DNA of 40,873 nt from Bacteroidota bacterium (GTDB lineage Bacteria; Bacteroidota; Bacteroidia; Bacteroidales; Paludibacteraceae), in assembly GCA_030706465.1 (NCBI GenBank), contig JAUZOM010000011.1:1-40873 (forward strand), read 5' to 3'. Below, piece after piece: positions 27,768-36,774 of this stretch; position 1 is the stretch's first letter, and the number at the start of each line of letters is the position of its first letter. A model generated the notes under the pieces. It did not search any database, was not told the DNA's origin, and saw nothing but the letters and a program-made list of their open reading frames with translations. Position numbers and translations under genes: made by a program.

Positions 27768-27798
27768 TTTAAGATATAAACTTTTATACTTATTTTTG
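27768..27798 (+). promoter_or_regulatory. Promoter of the Gfo/Idh/MocA gene
   Basis: TTTA (27768-27771), a 19-nt spacer, then TATTTTTG (27791-27798), a close match to the Bacteroidota promoter. The start site would be near 27804, a very short leader to ATG 27816. Confidence 0.65.
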
Positions 27799-27815
27799 CT
27801 TCAAACTATTTTTTA

Positions 27816-28811
27816 ATGAAGAAAGTTAATAAAGTAATCTGGGGAATCATTGGAGCCGGCGACGTTTGTGAGAAAAAGAGTGCACCGGCTATGTATTCAA
27901 TTCCGGGCTCTGAAGTAAAAATGGTCATGCGCAGAAACGCCAGTAAAGCGTTGGATTTTGCCCACCGGCACGGGATTGCGCATTGGACTACAGATCTGGT
28001 TGAATTATTGAGTGACGACGATATAAACGCTGTCTATATTGCCACACCACCTTCCTCTCATGCGGAACTTACCATAAAGTGTGCTGAAGCCGGGAAAGCA
28101 ATCTACGTTGAAAAGCCCATGGCGAATTCACATGCAGAGTGTCAATCTATGATTAAGGCATGCCAAAGGGCCGATGTACCTCTTTTTGTAGCTTATTACA
28201 GGCGTACATTGCCCGGATTCTTAAAAGTAAAGGAATTGATTGAGAGTGGAAAGTTAGGAGCAATACGCTCCGTCACCATTGAAATGGTTCAACCGATTCA
28301 ACCGGACTTCATTGCGCAGCAAGGGAATAATTGGAGAGTACTTCCCGAAATAGCCGGAGGAGGATATTTTCACGACCTGGCATCCCATCAGCTGGAGTAT
28401 CTTGATTTCCTCTTTGGACCCATAATCGAATTCAAAGGGATCTCCTGCAATCAGGCCCATATCTATCCGGCCGATGATATCGTAACAGCTGCATTCCGGT
28501 TTAAATCCGGGGTGATGGGATCCGGGACGTGGTGTTTTAATGCCGACACGGCATCACAGAAGGATGTAACTCATATCGTCGGAGCAGCAGGAGCGCTTTC
28601 ATTTAACACATTTGGTAGCCCCATGACAATTCGTTTTGAGAGTTCTCATCACGGCCCGGAAGAGTTTTGTTTTACTCATTCCCAACCCATTGAGCGGTCA
28701 CTTATTCAACAGATTGTGGATGACTTACGTGGGGTAGGGAAAGCACCGGATACAGCAACCAGCGGGGCGCGTACTACCCAGATAATGGACCAGGTTATAA
28801 GGAGGAGATAA
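27816..28811 (+). CDS. Gfo/Idh/MocA family oxidoreductase
   Basis: 331 residues. The N-terminal Rossmann fold has the NAD(P)-binding GIIGAGDVCEKK (about 10-21) and the family's EKPMA motif (about 94-98), which provides the catalytic-site lysine. The C-terminal half (about 125-331) is the alpha/beta substrate domain, with GGGYFHDLASHQLEYLDFL carrying the usual Asp/His region. These enzymes oxidise or reduce sugars and related polyols using NAD(P). There is no signal peptide, so it is cytoplasmic. It stands alone with its own promoter and faces the convergent barrel gene, so context gives no clue to substrate. The family call is firm; the substrate cannot be assigned. Confidence 0.92.
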   Translation: MKKVNKVIWGIIGAGDVCEKKSAPAMYSIPGSEVKMVMRRNASKALDFAHRHGIAHWTTDLVELLSDDDINAVYIATPPSSHAELTIKCAEAGKAIYVEKPMANSHAECQSMIKACQRADVPLFVAYYRRTLPGFLKVKELIESGKLGAIRSVTIEMVQPIQPDFIAQQGNNWRVLPEIAGGGYFHDLASHQLEYLDFLFGPIIEFKGISCNQAHIYPADDIVTAAFRFKSGVMGSGTWCFNADTASQKDVTHIVGAAGALSFNTFGSPMTIRFESSHHGPEEFCFTHSQPIERSLIQQIVDDLRGVGKAPDTATSGARTTQIMDQVIRRR

Positions 28812-28839
28812 TTGATTTAATGATTATGTTCCCCATGCA

Positions 28840-29541
28840 TTAGAGAATTCTATAACCGACTGTAATTGAAAAACCATCCATGACATCATTGCTTTTCGAA
28901 TCAGGATAGGGTGGTTTAAATCCATCGATATAATCGGAGAGTGTGTATCGCCAGCAAAACTCGGCACCAATATAAAAACCATTCTGTAAATCATATTGAT
29001 ATCCGAACCCATACGGTATAACCGGGGCAATATAGGTTGGTTTATAACGATAATTATTTTTTGGATAATTATTTGGATTTAAACCGGCTAAACTGGCGTT
29101 ACTCCTCAACACTCCTGCCCCGATAAATCCATAGATCGCATTGGGGGTTGAGCGGGAATATCGTTTTCCAAACTGATAGGTGTATTCACCCTGAACTGCC
29201 AGTTGCAAAACATTCGTTTTAAAAGAATAGCCCCTTTGTACATAAGAGCCATCAGTTCCTGTGAAGTTGCTATAATTCAATGCAGCCTTGTATCCCAGAA
29301 TACCGGGCCCAAAATCGCCTGAAAATCTTTGTCGAAAGCCCAATGAAACATCCATGTTATTCAAAGGACTTTCATTGAAAGGCGATCCTTTTGTATCGGC
29401 AAAGCAATAATCCGGTCCTAAAGAAAAAATAATATATTCTTCGCTCGTGTTTCTTCTGCCAATTAATCCATTCCGCCGTTGAGCTTCAAGTCCATCGAGA
29501 AGAAGCAAAACAAATAAAACAGATAAGAATAATCTTTTCAT
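28840..29541 (-). CDS. Outer-membrane beta-barrel protein
   Basis: 233 residues. A signal peptide (MKRLFLSVLFVLLLLDGLEA, cleaved before QRR) is followed by alternating amphipathic beta-strands with aromatic belts, such as EYTYQFGKRYS, AIYGFIGAGVL and FYIGAEFCWRYTL. The end is a strand with a terminal hydrophobic pattern (GFSITVGYRIL). The size fits an 8-stranded barrel of the OmpW/PorT-like kind common in Bacteroidota. It has a -7 box on its own strand at 29580-29587. It converges with the oxidoreductase, with 28 bp between them. No function can be given beyond outer-membrane location. Confidence 0.8.
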   Translation of the reverse strand: MKRLFLSVLFVLLLLDGLEAQRRNGLIGRRNTSEEYIIFSLGPDYCFADTKGSPFNESPLNNMDVSLGFRQRFSGDFGPGILGYKAALNYSNFTGTDGSYVQRGYSFKTNVLQLAVQGEYTYQFGKRYSRSTPNAIYGFIGAGVLRSNASLAGLNPNNYPKNNYRYKPTYIAPVIPYGFGYQYDLQNGFYIGAEFCWRYTLSDYIDGFKPPYPDSKSNDVMDGFSITVGYRIL

Positions 29542-29579
29542 TTCGGAATAGTACGTTTCTAATTATTATATTTTGGGGA

Positions 29580-29587
29580 CAAAAATA
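29580..29587 (-). promoter_or_regulatory. Candidate -7 box of the beta-barrel gene
   Basis: On the minus strand this reads TATTTTTG (TAnnTTTG), 39 bp before the start codon. A -33 box at 19 nt is not evident. Confidence 0.4.
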
Positions 29588-29656
29588 CAAAGAATAATTC
29601 AATTTCTTAATCTAAACGTACTTAAAGTTATTTTAGTATTTATATCCGGAATGCAG

Positions 29657-31327
29657 TTAATATCGGAAACTACTTCCTCCCACAAATTCCCGCAACAAAG
29701 ATGTCGGTGGTATTTCGCGATCATAGATCGGCACAAAATAGTTCAAAAACTTGATTAACCTGTGAGTTTCAGTATATTCGTCACAATACTTCGGTACTTC
29801 AGCCAAGATGGGTTCAGCATGTTTTTTTAACACAGCCAGTTCAAACAATAAGGCAGAGTTAAACAATACATCGGCATTTTCCTGATATGGAAAAATCCAT
29901 TTTTCTTCTCCACGCCTTACACTGGGCCAACGAGCAATCGTTTCACGGGCTGAATAATTCCTGAAACGGAAATCCCGGATAATTCGCCGGAGCAGACGGG
30001 TATCGGCAGTGGGTATCCAGTTGTGATTATCAATAGAGATTGTAGTCAGTGCTGACACATATATTTTAAAAATCGTTTCAGGTGGAATATCCGGAATCAA
30101 TTCGGGATTCAGAGCATGGATTCCTTCGATGATCAAAATACTATCTTCATGCAATTTCAGTTTCTCACCTTTATAATAACGTTTTCCTTCTTCAAAGCTA
30201 AAAAACGGAAGTTCAATTTCTTCTCCGTTGAGTAACTGTTTTAGATTTTGATTAAACAAAGTTAAATCCAGCGAATGCAGATGTTCAAAATCCCAATCGC
30301 CATTTTCATCTTTGGGTGTATCATCCCGATTTACAAAATAGTTGTCTAGAGACAGAACAATTGGTTTCAAACCACTTACAATCAATTGAATGGAGAGCCG
30401 TTTGCTAAAAGTAGTTTTACCGGAAGATGAAGGACCTGATATGAGGACAAAACGAACCTTCCCGGAACGCTGCGAGATCATGTCGGCAATAGAGGCTACT
30501 TTCTTTTCGTGTAATGCTTCCGACACTTTTATCAGGTTAAAAGATTGATTATTCTGACAAGCCACATTAAAATCGGCAACATTGTTTAGTTTTAGTATTT
30601 TATTCCAGCCGACATACTCTTTGAATATATCAAACATTTTAGGTTGCATAACTACCTCCTCTAATTCAAAAGGGTTATCCCGGTTTGGTACCTGCAATAA
30701 CAGGCCATCATAGTATCCAATTAAATCAAATAAACCGAGATAATCGGTCGAGGGTAATAAAACTCCATTATAATAATCAATAAAATCATCAATTCTAAAA
30801 AATCGGAAATAAGGATTTCCAAGTGTCTCAAAAAGTGCAATTTTATCTTGTTGATGAACTTGATTAACAAATAAATCCTTTACTTCCCTAGTCTGCTTTT
30901 CTTCACAGATAATTCTTTTCCCCTGGGAAATAATCAGACTCATCCGATCTTTAATTTGTAAAATAACTTTCTGATTTAAAGGTTGCTGAAGATTATCCAA
31001 CCGACAATAATAGCCCCGGGTTATGGGATGTTCTATGCGCAATGTTGCCTGAGGAAAGAGTTCCGAAACAGCCTTTGCCATGACCATACTTAGACTTCGT
31101 ACGTAAACGCGCATTCCCGAAGGTGTACTTAAATCGACAAAATCTATATCTTTTGGCTTATAAACCGGGAAGTTCAAATCTTCAACTTTGTAATTGACAC
31201 GGGCTGCCATAACCGGATACTTTAAATCGATTTTAAGATCCTGATATATTTCGATTAAAGTAGTGCCTAAAGGATAATCATGGTAGGATTTTGTATTTTT
31301 GCAATAGATTGTAACTTGTTTGTCCAT
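29657..31327 (-). CDS. Nucleoside (uridine-type) kinase with N-terminal TGS and tRNA-synthetase-like domains
   Basis: 556 residues. A TGS-like domain (about 1-65) and a threonyl-tRNA-synthetase-like second domain (about 70-220, with HPITRGYYCRLDN) precede a P-loop phosphoribulokinase/uridine kinase domain. The Walker A motif is GPSSSGKTT (Lys about 304), followed by LDNYFVNRDDTP and LIIEGIHALNP. This fused architecture is known as a nucleoside kinase in Bacteroidota and Thermotoga; it would phosphorylate uridine or cytidine for pyrimidine salvage. The length is usual for this fused family. It is divergent from argD, with about 190 bp between start codons. The role of the tRNA-synthetase-like part is not established. 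Confidence 0.9.
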   Translation of the reverse strand: MDKQVTIYCKNTKSYHDYPLGTTLIEIYQDLKIDLKYPVMAARVNYKVEDLNFPVYKPKDIDFVDLSTPSGMRVYVRSLSMVMAKAVSELFPQATLRIEHPITRGYYCRLDNLQQPLNQKVILQIKDRMSLIISQGKRIICEEKQTREVKDLFVNQVHQQDKIALFETLGNPYFRFFRIDDFIDYYNGVLLPSTDYLGLFDLIGYYDGLLLQVPNRDNPFELEEVVMQPKMFDIFKEYVGWNKILKLNNVADFNVACQNNQSFNLIKVSEALHEKKVASIADMISQRSGKVRFVLISGPSSSGKTTFSKRLSIQLIVSGLKPIVLSLDNYFVNRDDTPKDENGDWDFEHLHSLDLTLFNQNLKQLLNGEEIELPFFSFEEGKRYYKGEKLKLHEDSILIIEGIHALNPELIPDIPPETIFKIYVSALTTISIDNHNWIPTADTRLLRRIIRDFRFRNYSARETIARWPSVRRGEEKWIFPYQENADVLFNSALLFELAVLKKHAEPILAEVPKYCDEYTETHRLIKFLNYFVPIYDREIPPTSLLREFVGGSSFRY

Positions 31328-31401
31328 CTGCTCAGAAATATTAAAATATGGTTTTGTATAAAATCGTTGTAAAATTACATTATTTTTTTTAAATGTATTT
31401 A

Positions 31402-31433
31402 TTTGAAGGTCTCTAAATTTTGAATTACATTTG
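31402..31433 (+). promoter_or_regulatory. Promoter of argD
   Basis: TTTG (31402-31405), a 20-nt spacer, then TACATTTG (31426-31433), a nearly ideal Bacteroidota promoter. The leader is about 75 nt. Confidence 0.7.
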
Positions 31434-31514
31434 CATTCAACTTTTAAGAAGCTTAAAGTTTATCTAGCAATATTAGTCTATTAAAAACCGGTCAATCCAG
31501 CAAACTATAGAATT

Positions 31515-32645
31515 ATGAATTTATTTAATGTTTATCCTCTTTTCGACATTGAAATAGCCAAAGGGATAGGATGTAGTATCTATGATAACCATGGTATTGA
31601 ATATCTCGATTTATACGGTGGCCATGCTGTTATTTCCATAGGTCATTCGCATCCCTACTATGTTCAAAAATTGACCGAACAATTAGAAAAATTAGTCTTT
31701 TATTCCAATTCAGTTGTAAATTCCTTGCAAAAGGAACTATCCGAAAAGTTGGGCAAGCTTTCGGGCTATAATGATTATTCGTTATTCCTGGTAAATTCAG
31801 GAGCCGAAGCAAACGAAAATGCATTAAAGTTAGCCTCTTTTCATACCGGCCGGAAAAAAGTTATTGCTTTCAGCAAAAGCTTTCATGGCCGGACATCAGC
31901 TGCTGTCCGCGTAACCGACAATCCGAAAATTGTAGCTCCTATCAATGAAGGTTTCGACGTTGAATTCCATATGCTTAATGACATTGATTCAGTTCGTAAA
32001 TCCTTACGGAACAAGGATGTCTGTGCTGTTATTATTGAAGGAATACAAGGTGTAGGGGGAATCCGGGTACCCGATGTTGAATTTTTGAAGGCTTTAAGCA
32101 CCGAATGCAAAGAAACCGGAACCATCCTCATTCTGGATGAAGTACAGTCAGGTTATGGGCGAAGTGGTAAATTCTTTGCCCATCAATATGCTGACATCCG
32201 TCCCGATTTAATTACAATTGCCAAAGGTATGGGAAACGGATTTCCAATAGGGGGTGTGCTTATCAACCCTGCATTTGAAGCTTCATATGGATTACTCGGG
32301 ACTACTTTTGGGGGGAATCATCTGGCATGCACAGCAGCAATAGCTGTACTTGACATACTGGAAGCAGAACATTTACTGGACAATGCACAAAAAATCGGGA
32401 ATTATCTTACCTGTGAATTGAAAAAAATTCCACAAATAAAAGAAGTCAGAGGATTAGGGTTGATGATTGGAATTGAGTTCGATCGGCCAATTAAAGAAAT
32501 CCGCAGTCGCCTGTTATTCGACAAAAAAATATTTACCGGCGTAAGTGGAACTAATATAATCCGTTTATTACCTCCGTTATGTTTATCAAAATCGGATGCA
32601 GATCATTTTTTGGCAAGCTTTAAAGAAGTCATTCAAACAGTTTAA
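31515..32645 (+). CDS. argD: Acetylornithine (or succinylornithine) aminotransferase
   Basis: 376 residues, a class III PLP-dependent aminotransferase. Visible landmarks are LDLYGGHAVISIGHSHP near residue 35, NSGAEANENALK (PLP phosphate region), FHGRT, ILDEVQSGYGRSG (the Asp that contacts the PLP nitrogen) and the PLP lysine in ITIAKGMGNGFPIGG (about K237). It converts N-acetyl- (in some Bacteroidota N-succinyl-) glutamate semialdehyde to the ornithine derivative in arginine synthesis. The short form and GGHAVISIGH fit ArgD better than other class III enzymes. No other arginine gene is adjacent. A strong promoter lies at 31402 and a terminator at 32710, so it is a single-gene unit. Which acyl group it uses cannot be read from this sequence. 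Confidence 0.88.
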   Translation: MNLFNVYPLFDIEIAKGIGCSIYDNHGIEYLDLYGGHAVISIGHSHPYYVQKLTEQLEKLVFYSNSVVNSLQKELSEKLGKLSGYNDYSLFLVNSGAEANENALKLASFHTGRKKVIAFSKSFHGRTSAAVRVTDNPKIVAPINEGFDVEFHMLNDIDSVRKSLRNKDVCAVIIEGIQGVGGIRVPDVEFLKALSTECKETGTILILDEVQSGYGRSGKFFAHQYADIRPDLITIAKGMGNGFPIGGVLINPAFEASYGLLGTTFGGNHLACTAAIAVLDILEAEHLLDNAQKIGNYLTCELKKIPQIKEVRGLGLMIGIEFDRPIKEIRSRLLFDKKIFTGVSGTNIIRLLPPLCLSKSDADHFLASFKEVIQTV

Positions 32646-32709
32646 ATTTTGTTGATTCATTTCAACTTCAATCCTTGATAAAAAGTCATTATTCAGCATT
32701 GGAAAAAAC

Positions 32710-32745
32710 AATAAAAGACTCCTATTTCCGGGAGGCTTTTTTATT
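32710..32745. terminator. Bidirectional terminator between argD and the tannase-family gene
   Basis: Hairpin AATAAAAGACTCC / GGAGGCTTTTTTATT with an 8-nt loop, an A-rich left flank and a T-run on the right. It lies between two convergent genes and could serve both. Confidence 0.75.
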
Positions 32746-32838
32746 CGATCTAAGCTGTACAGCATTGATAACTCATGCAAGTTCTGTTTTATCATGAAAT
32801 GCATGTATTATTTAGTGCTATACTTAAATCATTAAACT

Positions 32839-34416
32839 TTACTTTAAATATATTTTATCAGGCACCAAAACTCCACCTTGTAAATGATCCGAGCCCTGAA
32901 AGCTGTAAGGGGATTTGATATCTCCGTTAATATATTTTGGAAACTTCGGATAAGGATAAATAGGTCTTTGAAAATCAACTTTATTGGCTTCATCGCAACA
33001 ATTAAAGGCTGTTGCAATCATTTTTTCCGGAGCGATCTTTTTTTCGACCCAGTTTATCATCGCTGTTAAAATATCATGTTCACCATCCTGCACCACTTTA
33101 CGGGATAATCCCTGCCCGAATTCAGTTAAGCCAGGCCCTCCGCCACAATGCCCCATCCCCGGAACCAGAAAAAACCGGAAGAAGTTTTGTGTTTCTTTCA
33201 ACCCCTTCTGTTTTTCAATAACCCTTTCATAATAGTTAAGCGCATCTTCGAATTCCACTAGTTGATCTGCAGTTCCAGTGTACATCAGAATTTTTCCTCC
33301 TCGTTTTTTCAAACGATCTAAATTGGGATCATTCGCATTAAGCAAGGGAGCAAGTACAGAATCAACCTTTTCCATATCATGATCAAAATCGAACTTTTCA
33401 AAATCATAATCTTTTCCAAACACCCAGTTAATCAAATATAAATGAGGAGCCGTGGATTCCAGGTATGCACTTCCTAATGGTAGCGGCGAATATATTCTTT
33501 CTCCGGTCCTGGGATTTATTGGGCCCGAATATATTTTCTTTAATGCATTTATTTCCGCTTCTGAGAAACAACTATCCGTTTGTGCATCATTGGGACATTG
33601 AGGAAGCGCTAAATATTCAAACTTAATTATTCTTGGATCAGTAAGAAAGTTATCGCCCGGTGCTCCACCATCCTTGCCACCACAATTTTTGATCACCAAT
33701 TTGGAAAGGAGTTCCATTTTATGCTGGGAAATTATCGGTTTCACTCCAAACTGATTATTCGCCTTTAAATTCCAAATAAAAGAGGCATGTAGATGAGTGC
33801 GGTTATTTGCAGGAGCTCCTGCTATAATCCCGTCATAGTCTTCAGGATATCGTTGAGCTTCCATTAAAGCTTGCTGACCTCCGGTAGAACAACCGACGAA
33901 GTAAGAGTGATAGGGAGTTTTTTTATAATAGAGTTGCAAAATAGCTTTAGCAATTACTGTCATTTCGTGGGTTGATCGATAACCAAAATCAGCCCATTTT
34001 TCGGGATGTCCTACGGCCTCGTAAGCACTTGGAGAAGTACCCATATCTGTATTGGCTGTTACAAATCCACGCATAACTCCCGATTGAAGGGCCCCGTAGC
34101 TTATCCAACCGGCTCCTCCCCCATTGCCGGTTCCCAGAAAACGACCGTTCCAGTTATTTTCAGGAATCCAGACTTCAATTCGAATATTAGAGTCCTTGCT
34201 TGGCCTTGAAGTGCAAGCTACCCTTAGGAAGGATGGAAGACCCGTGATCTTCTGACCGTCTTTCAGTGTAAAGTTTCCTGTTGACACATCCTGTATTTCA
34301 TCAATCGTTACTCCCGGAAGCTTCAATTCTCTGACCTCTTGTATAATTCGAGCATTGGCTTGAGCATTGGCTTCAATCCCTGCCAACAAGAAAATAAAAA
34401 TAACTAAAAAACGCAT
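32839..34416 (-). CDS. Secreted tannase/feruloyl esterase family hydrolase
   Basis: About 525 residues from ATG 34416, which gives a clean signal peptide (MRFLVIFIFLLAGIEANAQ). The frame extends to 34473, but those 19 extra residues would spoil the leader. The body is an alpha/beta hydrolase of the tannase/feruloyl esterase family: GNGGGAGW (oxyanion region), nucleophile Ser in FVGCSTGGQQ, a long lid insert with several cysteines (CGGKDGG, PQCPNDAQTDSC), the acid in YTGTADQLVEF, and the His in VPGMGHCGGGPG. Cys residues beside the catalytic Ser and His are typical of the family, where they form a disulphide. It would cleave ester bonds of plant phenolics such as ferulates or gallates, or a related ester, outside the cytoplasm. 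No polysaccharide-utilisation genes are adjacent. Family firm; substrate unknown. Confidence 0.9.
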   Translation of the reverse strand: MRFLVIFIFLLAGIEANAQANARIIQEVRELKLPGVTIDEIQDVSTGNFTLKDGQKITGLPSFLRVACTSRPSKDSNIRIEVWIPENNWNGRFLGTGNGGGAGWISYGALQSGVMRGFVTANTDMGTSPSAYEAVGHPEKWADFGYRSTHEMTVIAKAILQLYYKKTPYHSYFVGCSTGGQQALMEAQRYPEDYDGIIAGAPANNRTHLHASFIWNLKANNQFGVKPIISQHKMELLSKLVIKNCGGKDGGAPGDNFLTDPRIIKFEYLALPQCPNDAQTDSCFSEAEINALKKIYSGPINPRTGERIYSPLPLGSAYLESTAPHLYLINWVFGKDYDFEKFDFDHDMEKVDSVLAPLLNANDPNLDRLKKRGGKILMYTGTADQLVEFEDALNYYERVIEKQKGLKETQNFFRFFLVPGMGHCGGGPGLTEFGQGLSRKVVQDGEHDILTAMINWVEKKIAPEKMIATAFNCCDEANKVDFQRPIYPYPKFPKYINGDIKSPYSFQGSDHLQGGVLVPDKIYLK

Positions 34417-34577
34417 CCCTTTTGTTATTAAAAGGATACTTGTGTTACAATCTTTGCTAAAAATGCTGTTCATGATTCTTTTATTTCTTAACTTGTTCTT
34501 TTATATATCTTTAAATCGGGGGCTATCGTCGTATGCGATTAGTCTTTCTACATTAGAAAAGATCTTTAAAGGAACAG

Positions 34578-34608
34578 CAAAAATACAACTAAAATAGTTA
34601 TTAACATA
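34578..34608 (-). promoter_or_regulatory. Candidate promoter of the tannase-family gene
   Basis: Minus strand: TATG (34608-34605), a 19-nt spacer, then TATTTTTG (34585-34578). The -7 match is exact; the -33 box is partial. The leader would be about 155 nt. Confidence 0.45.
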
Positions 34609-34657
34609 ATTAACTACGCATGATTGTGCCTGATATGAAATATTTATACCACTGCCC

Positions 34658-34700
34658 GATTATAAAACAGGTTGGACTGTTTTATAATCACAGATAGCTA
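34658..34700. repeat. Palindromic dispersed repeat, copy 2
   Basis: 13-nt perfect arms (34658-34670 and 34677-34689) around GTTGGA, the complement of the loop in copy 1. The flank, read on the minus strand (GCAACGGCATTA), matches copy 1. The pair is therefore inverted relative to 3727-3779. Confidence 0.8.
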
Positions 34701-34895
34701 ATGCCGTTGCGGAACAAATAAACAGGCAAATGAGACGAAGTCGAAATGAGACTCCGTTATTTGTGAAAACGGTATGAAATCTGCCGGATGCGGAAAGGGG
34801 ATGGCGGTAAGTTCGCTTTGATTATCAGTACCGGTTATCCATCTAAATAGGTTCGGGTATGCCCCGGCCGAATTCTCAGGGAATAATTCAATCTT

Positions 34896-35819
34896 TTATT
34901 TGGAATAATCCAACATGACTTCAACCGGGAAATGATCGGAAGGGACGCGGGCAAGATGTTGTTGAAACGAAACTTCAGAAGGAAAATTACCGGACTTAAT
35001 TTCCTTCGTATTCCCGGCACTTATTCTATAGGTATCGGTTAATACTCCATACCGGGCCACTCGAAAGTCGGAAGTAACAAAAATATGGTCAATACGGCTG
35101 TCTGTTTTAATATTGGGGTCAAAGTTATTGAAGGTGCCATTAAGTGCGTAACGTATTTTTGAAATATCATACGCATCCTGGAGTTTCCCGGATGTATTGA
35201 TTAAAGCGTAACTTTCACTCCGTTGGTCAACATTAAAGTCACCGGTTAAGATGACAGGCTCCACACCACACCAGTCTTTAATCTTACTCAATACCAGTTT
35301 TGCACTTTGTTTTCGTGCTTCAACGCCGATATGATCCATGTGTAAATTGAAAAAACAGAATCTGAATCCGCTCTCTTTGTCCTGAAACCTACCCCAGGTA
35401 CAAATACGGGGTAGTACAGCATCCCAACCTTTATTGGGTTTATCGGTAACTTCCGACAGCCAGAAATGTCCCGACCCGAGGAGTTTAAACTTTGCTTCTT
35501 TATAAAAGACAGGGGCATATTCCCCTTTTTCTTTTCCATCATCACGGCCTACTCCAATATAAGCATACCCAGGTAATGCGCCCAGCATATCCGTTAACTG
35601 GCCATGCAATACTTCCTGGGCTCCAAAAATATCAAAATCATGGAATTGTATCATTTTACAAATAACCGGGCAGCGCTGCGCCCACCCATTTCCATTTGAT
35701 ATATCCCCAGAATTGTCATTACGGATATTGTATGTTGCCACAGTCAGTTTCTGGGCATTTAAATTTGAGGTACAGAATAACATCCCTGCAAGCAGGAAGC
35801 TAAGAAATGCTTTTTTCAT
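34896..35819 (-). CDS. Secreted endonuclease/exonuclease/phosphatase (EEP) family hydrolase
   Basis: 307 residues from ATG 35819. The leader MKKAFLSFLLAGMLFCTSNLNAQ is a standard signal peptide. EEP fold motifs follow in order: VATYNIRNDN, a metal-binding Glu in FGAQEVL, NLHMDHIG (catalytic region), LTGDFNVD, IDHIFVTSDF and SDHFPVEVML. These enzymes are metal-dependent phosphodiesterases or phosphatases acting on nucleic acids, inositol phosphates or phospholipids; this secreted type is common in Bacteroidota. The frame is open to 35942, but the promoter-like TAAATTTG at 35848-35841 (minus) lies inside that extension, which supports 35819 as the start. Substrate unknown. Confidence 0.9.
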   Translation of the reverse strand: MKKAFLSFLLAGMLFCTSNLNAQKLTVATYNIRNDNSGDISNGNGWAQRCPVICKMIQFHDFDIFGAQEVLHGQLTDMLGALPGYAYIGVGRDDGKEKGEYAPVFYKEAKFKLLGSGHFWLSEVTDKPNKGWDAVLPRICTWGRFQDKESGFRFCFFNLHMDHIGVEARKQSAKLVLSKIKDWCGVEPVILTGDFNVDQRSESYALINTSGKLQDAYDISKIRYALNGTFNNFDPNIKTDSRIDHIFVTSDFRVARYGVLTDTYRISAGNTKEIKSGNFPSEVSFQQHLARVPSDHFPVEVMLDYSK

Positions 35820-35840
35820 AATGTGGAAAATTGATTCTTG

Positions 35841-35874
35841 CAAATTTAATATTATTTCTTCAGGAATACACAAA
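35841..35874 (-). promoter_or_regulatory. Promoter of the EEP-family gene
   Basis: Minus strand: TTTG (35874-35871), a 22-nt spacer, then TAAATTTG (35848-35841). Both boxes match; the spacer is slightly long. Transcription would start about 15 nt before ATG 35819. Confidence 0.5.
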
Positions 35875-36774
35875 AAAATCGTTTGTTTTAGCCTACCTCG
35901 TATAAATACAGTTCTTTGAAAACAGGGTCTATGAAGACACAAAAATACTTATATACCTCATTTTAAATATACTTAACCAGTGAACAAAGGATATTGGATC
36001 TGTTTTTTATGATTGAGATACACTTTTCTTTACCCGTCAAGCCGGAGTATGCTATATGGTTTTTATTGTTTATGTATAAGGATTAATACAATTCTGGTTT
36101 TTTTGCAATTAACCGGTTTATTCAAATCCAGTTACTTCTGCTTTTCCGGAATAAAGAACGAACTACAACAGGCACACTTGTTCAGAATAAAACACAGTTT
36201 TAAGCAATCTTATTGAGTTCAAATCCGGAATAAACCGTTAAGTATTTTACTCTTTTGTCTTTTTTATTTCGTTTATTTTGTCCTATTAACCATTGTGGTT
36301 TAACTCTTTCGGATAGCGGCTTTCACAAGGAACCAAGCAAAACCGTTTTTTTAATCCCCCAAAGGAGCTTAACAAGCTCCTTTGGGGGATTAAAAAAACA
36401 AAAAACAATAAGATCAAACTCCCCCTATTTTTTATTGAAATTAATTTTCGGTTTATGAATCCAGATCGTTTAGGTATGTACTGGTTCATTCAATCAAAAT
36501 CCTTCATTAAACGACAGGGATTGCTAATCTGCTCTCTCCTGGTAATTCAGACTTGTGTTCACAACATATCCGGTAGAACCGTTTTTATTCTATAAATAGG
36601 GGAAAAAATAAGGTGGAGATAAACAAGAGATAATCAGAGTTTTTAACGTTGATAGTAAGTAGCCGGTTGCGGGCAATCAACAATCGGCCACAGGGTGCCA
36701 GCGTAAGATCGCAAAGTAAAATTCAGGGAAATGAATGACTACCTGATCCGGGGTTTTATATCAAGACATAAATT
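35875..36774. other. 900-bp gap, no gene recognised
   Basis: Short frames only; those crossing 36345-36399 on both strands simply read the palindrome there. No tRNA or conserved motif was found by eye. The stretch could contain a small RNA or decayed sequence. Confidence 0.45.
36345..36399. terminator. Perfect 26-bp palindrome, bidirectional terminator-like
   Basis: Arms 36345-36370 and 36374-36399 are exact complements around a 3-nt loop (AAC). The T-run at one edge and A-run at the other would give a hairpin plus U-tract on either strand. It is about 375 bp beyond the stop of the epimerase gene and about 500 bp upstream of the EEP start, so the transcript it would end is unclear. Confidence 0.65.

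Larger units (their letters stand above)
34417..34895. other. Intergenic region with palindromic repeat
   Basis: Upstream of the tannase-family gene and downstream of the EEP gene, both on the minus strand. It holds a minus-strand promoter candidate (34578-34608) and repeat copy 2 (34658-34700 with its flank to about 34750). No gene seen. Confidence 0.5.

Noticed and set aside
27590-27772. 60-residue open frame before the oxidoreductase
   Set aside because: Dominated by poly-Lys/Phe from A/T runs, and it ends inside the promoter of the next gene.
29573-29758. 61-residue frame on the plus strand between the barrel and nucleoside kinase genes
   Set aside because: Overlaps the 3' end of the nucleoside kinase on the other strand and includes the barrel promoter.
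36013-36216. 67-residue open frame on the plus strand
   Set aside because: Aromatic and Cys-rich chance frame; no family resemblance, no start signal.
36255-36489. Overlapping short frames on both strands with similar peptide FGGLKK
   Set aside because: The similarity comes from the perfect palindrome at 36345-36399, which reads the same on both strands.
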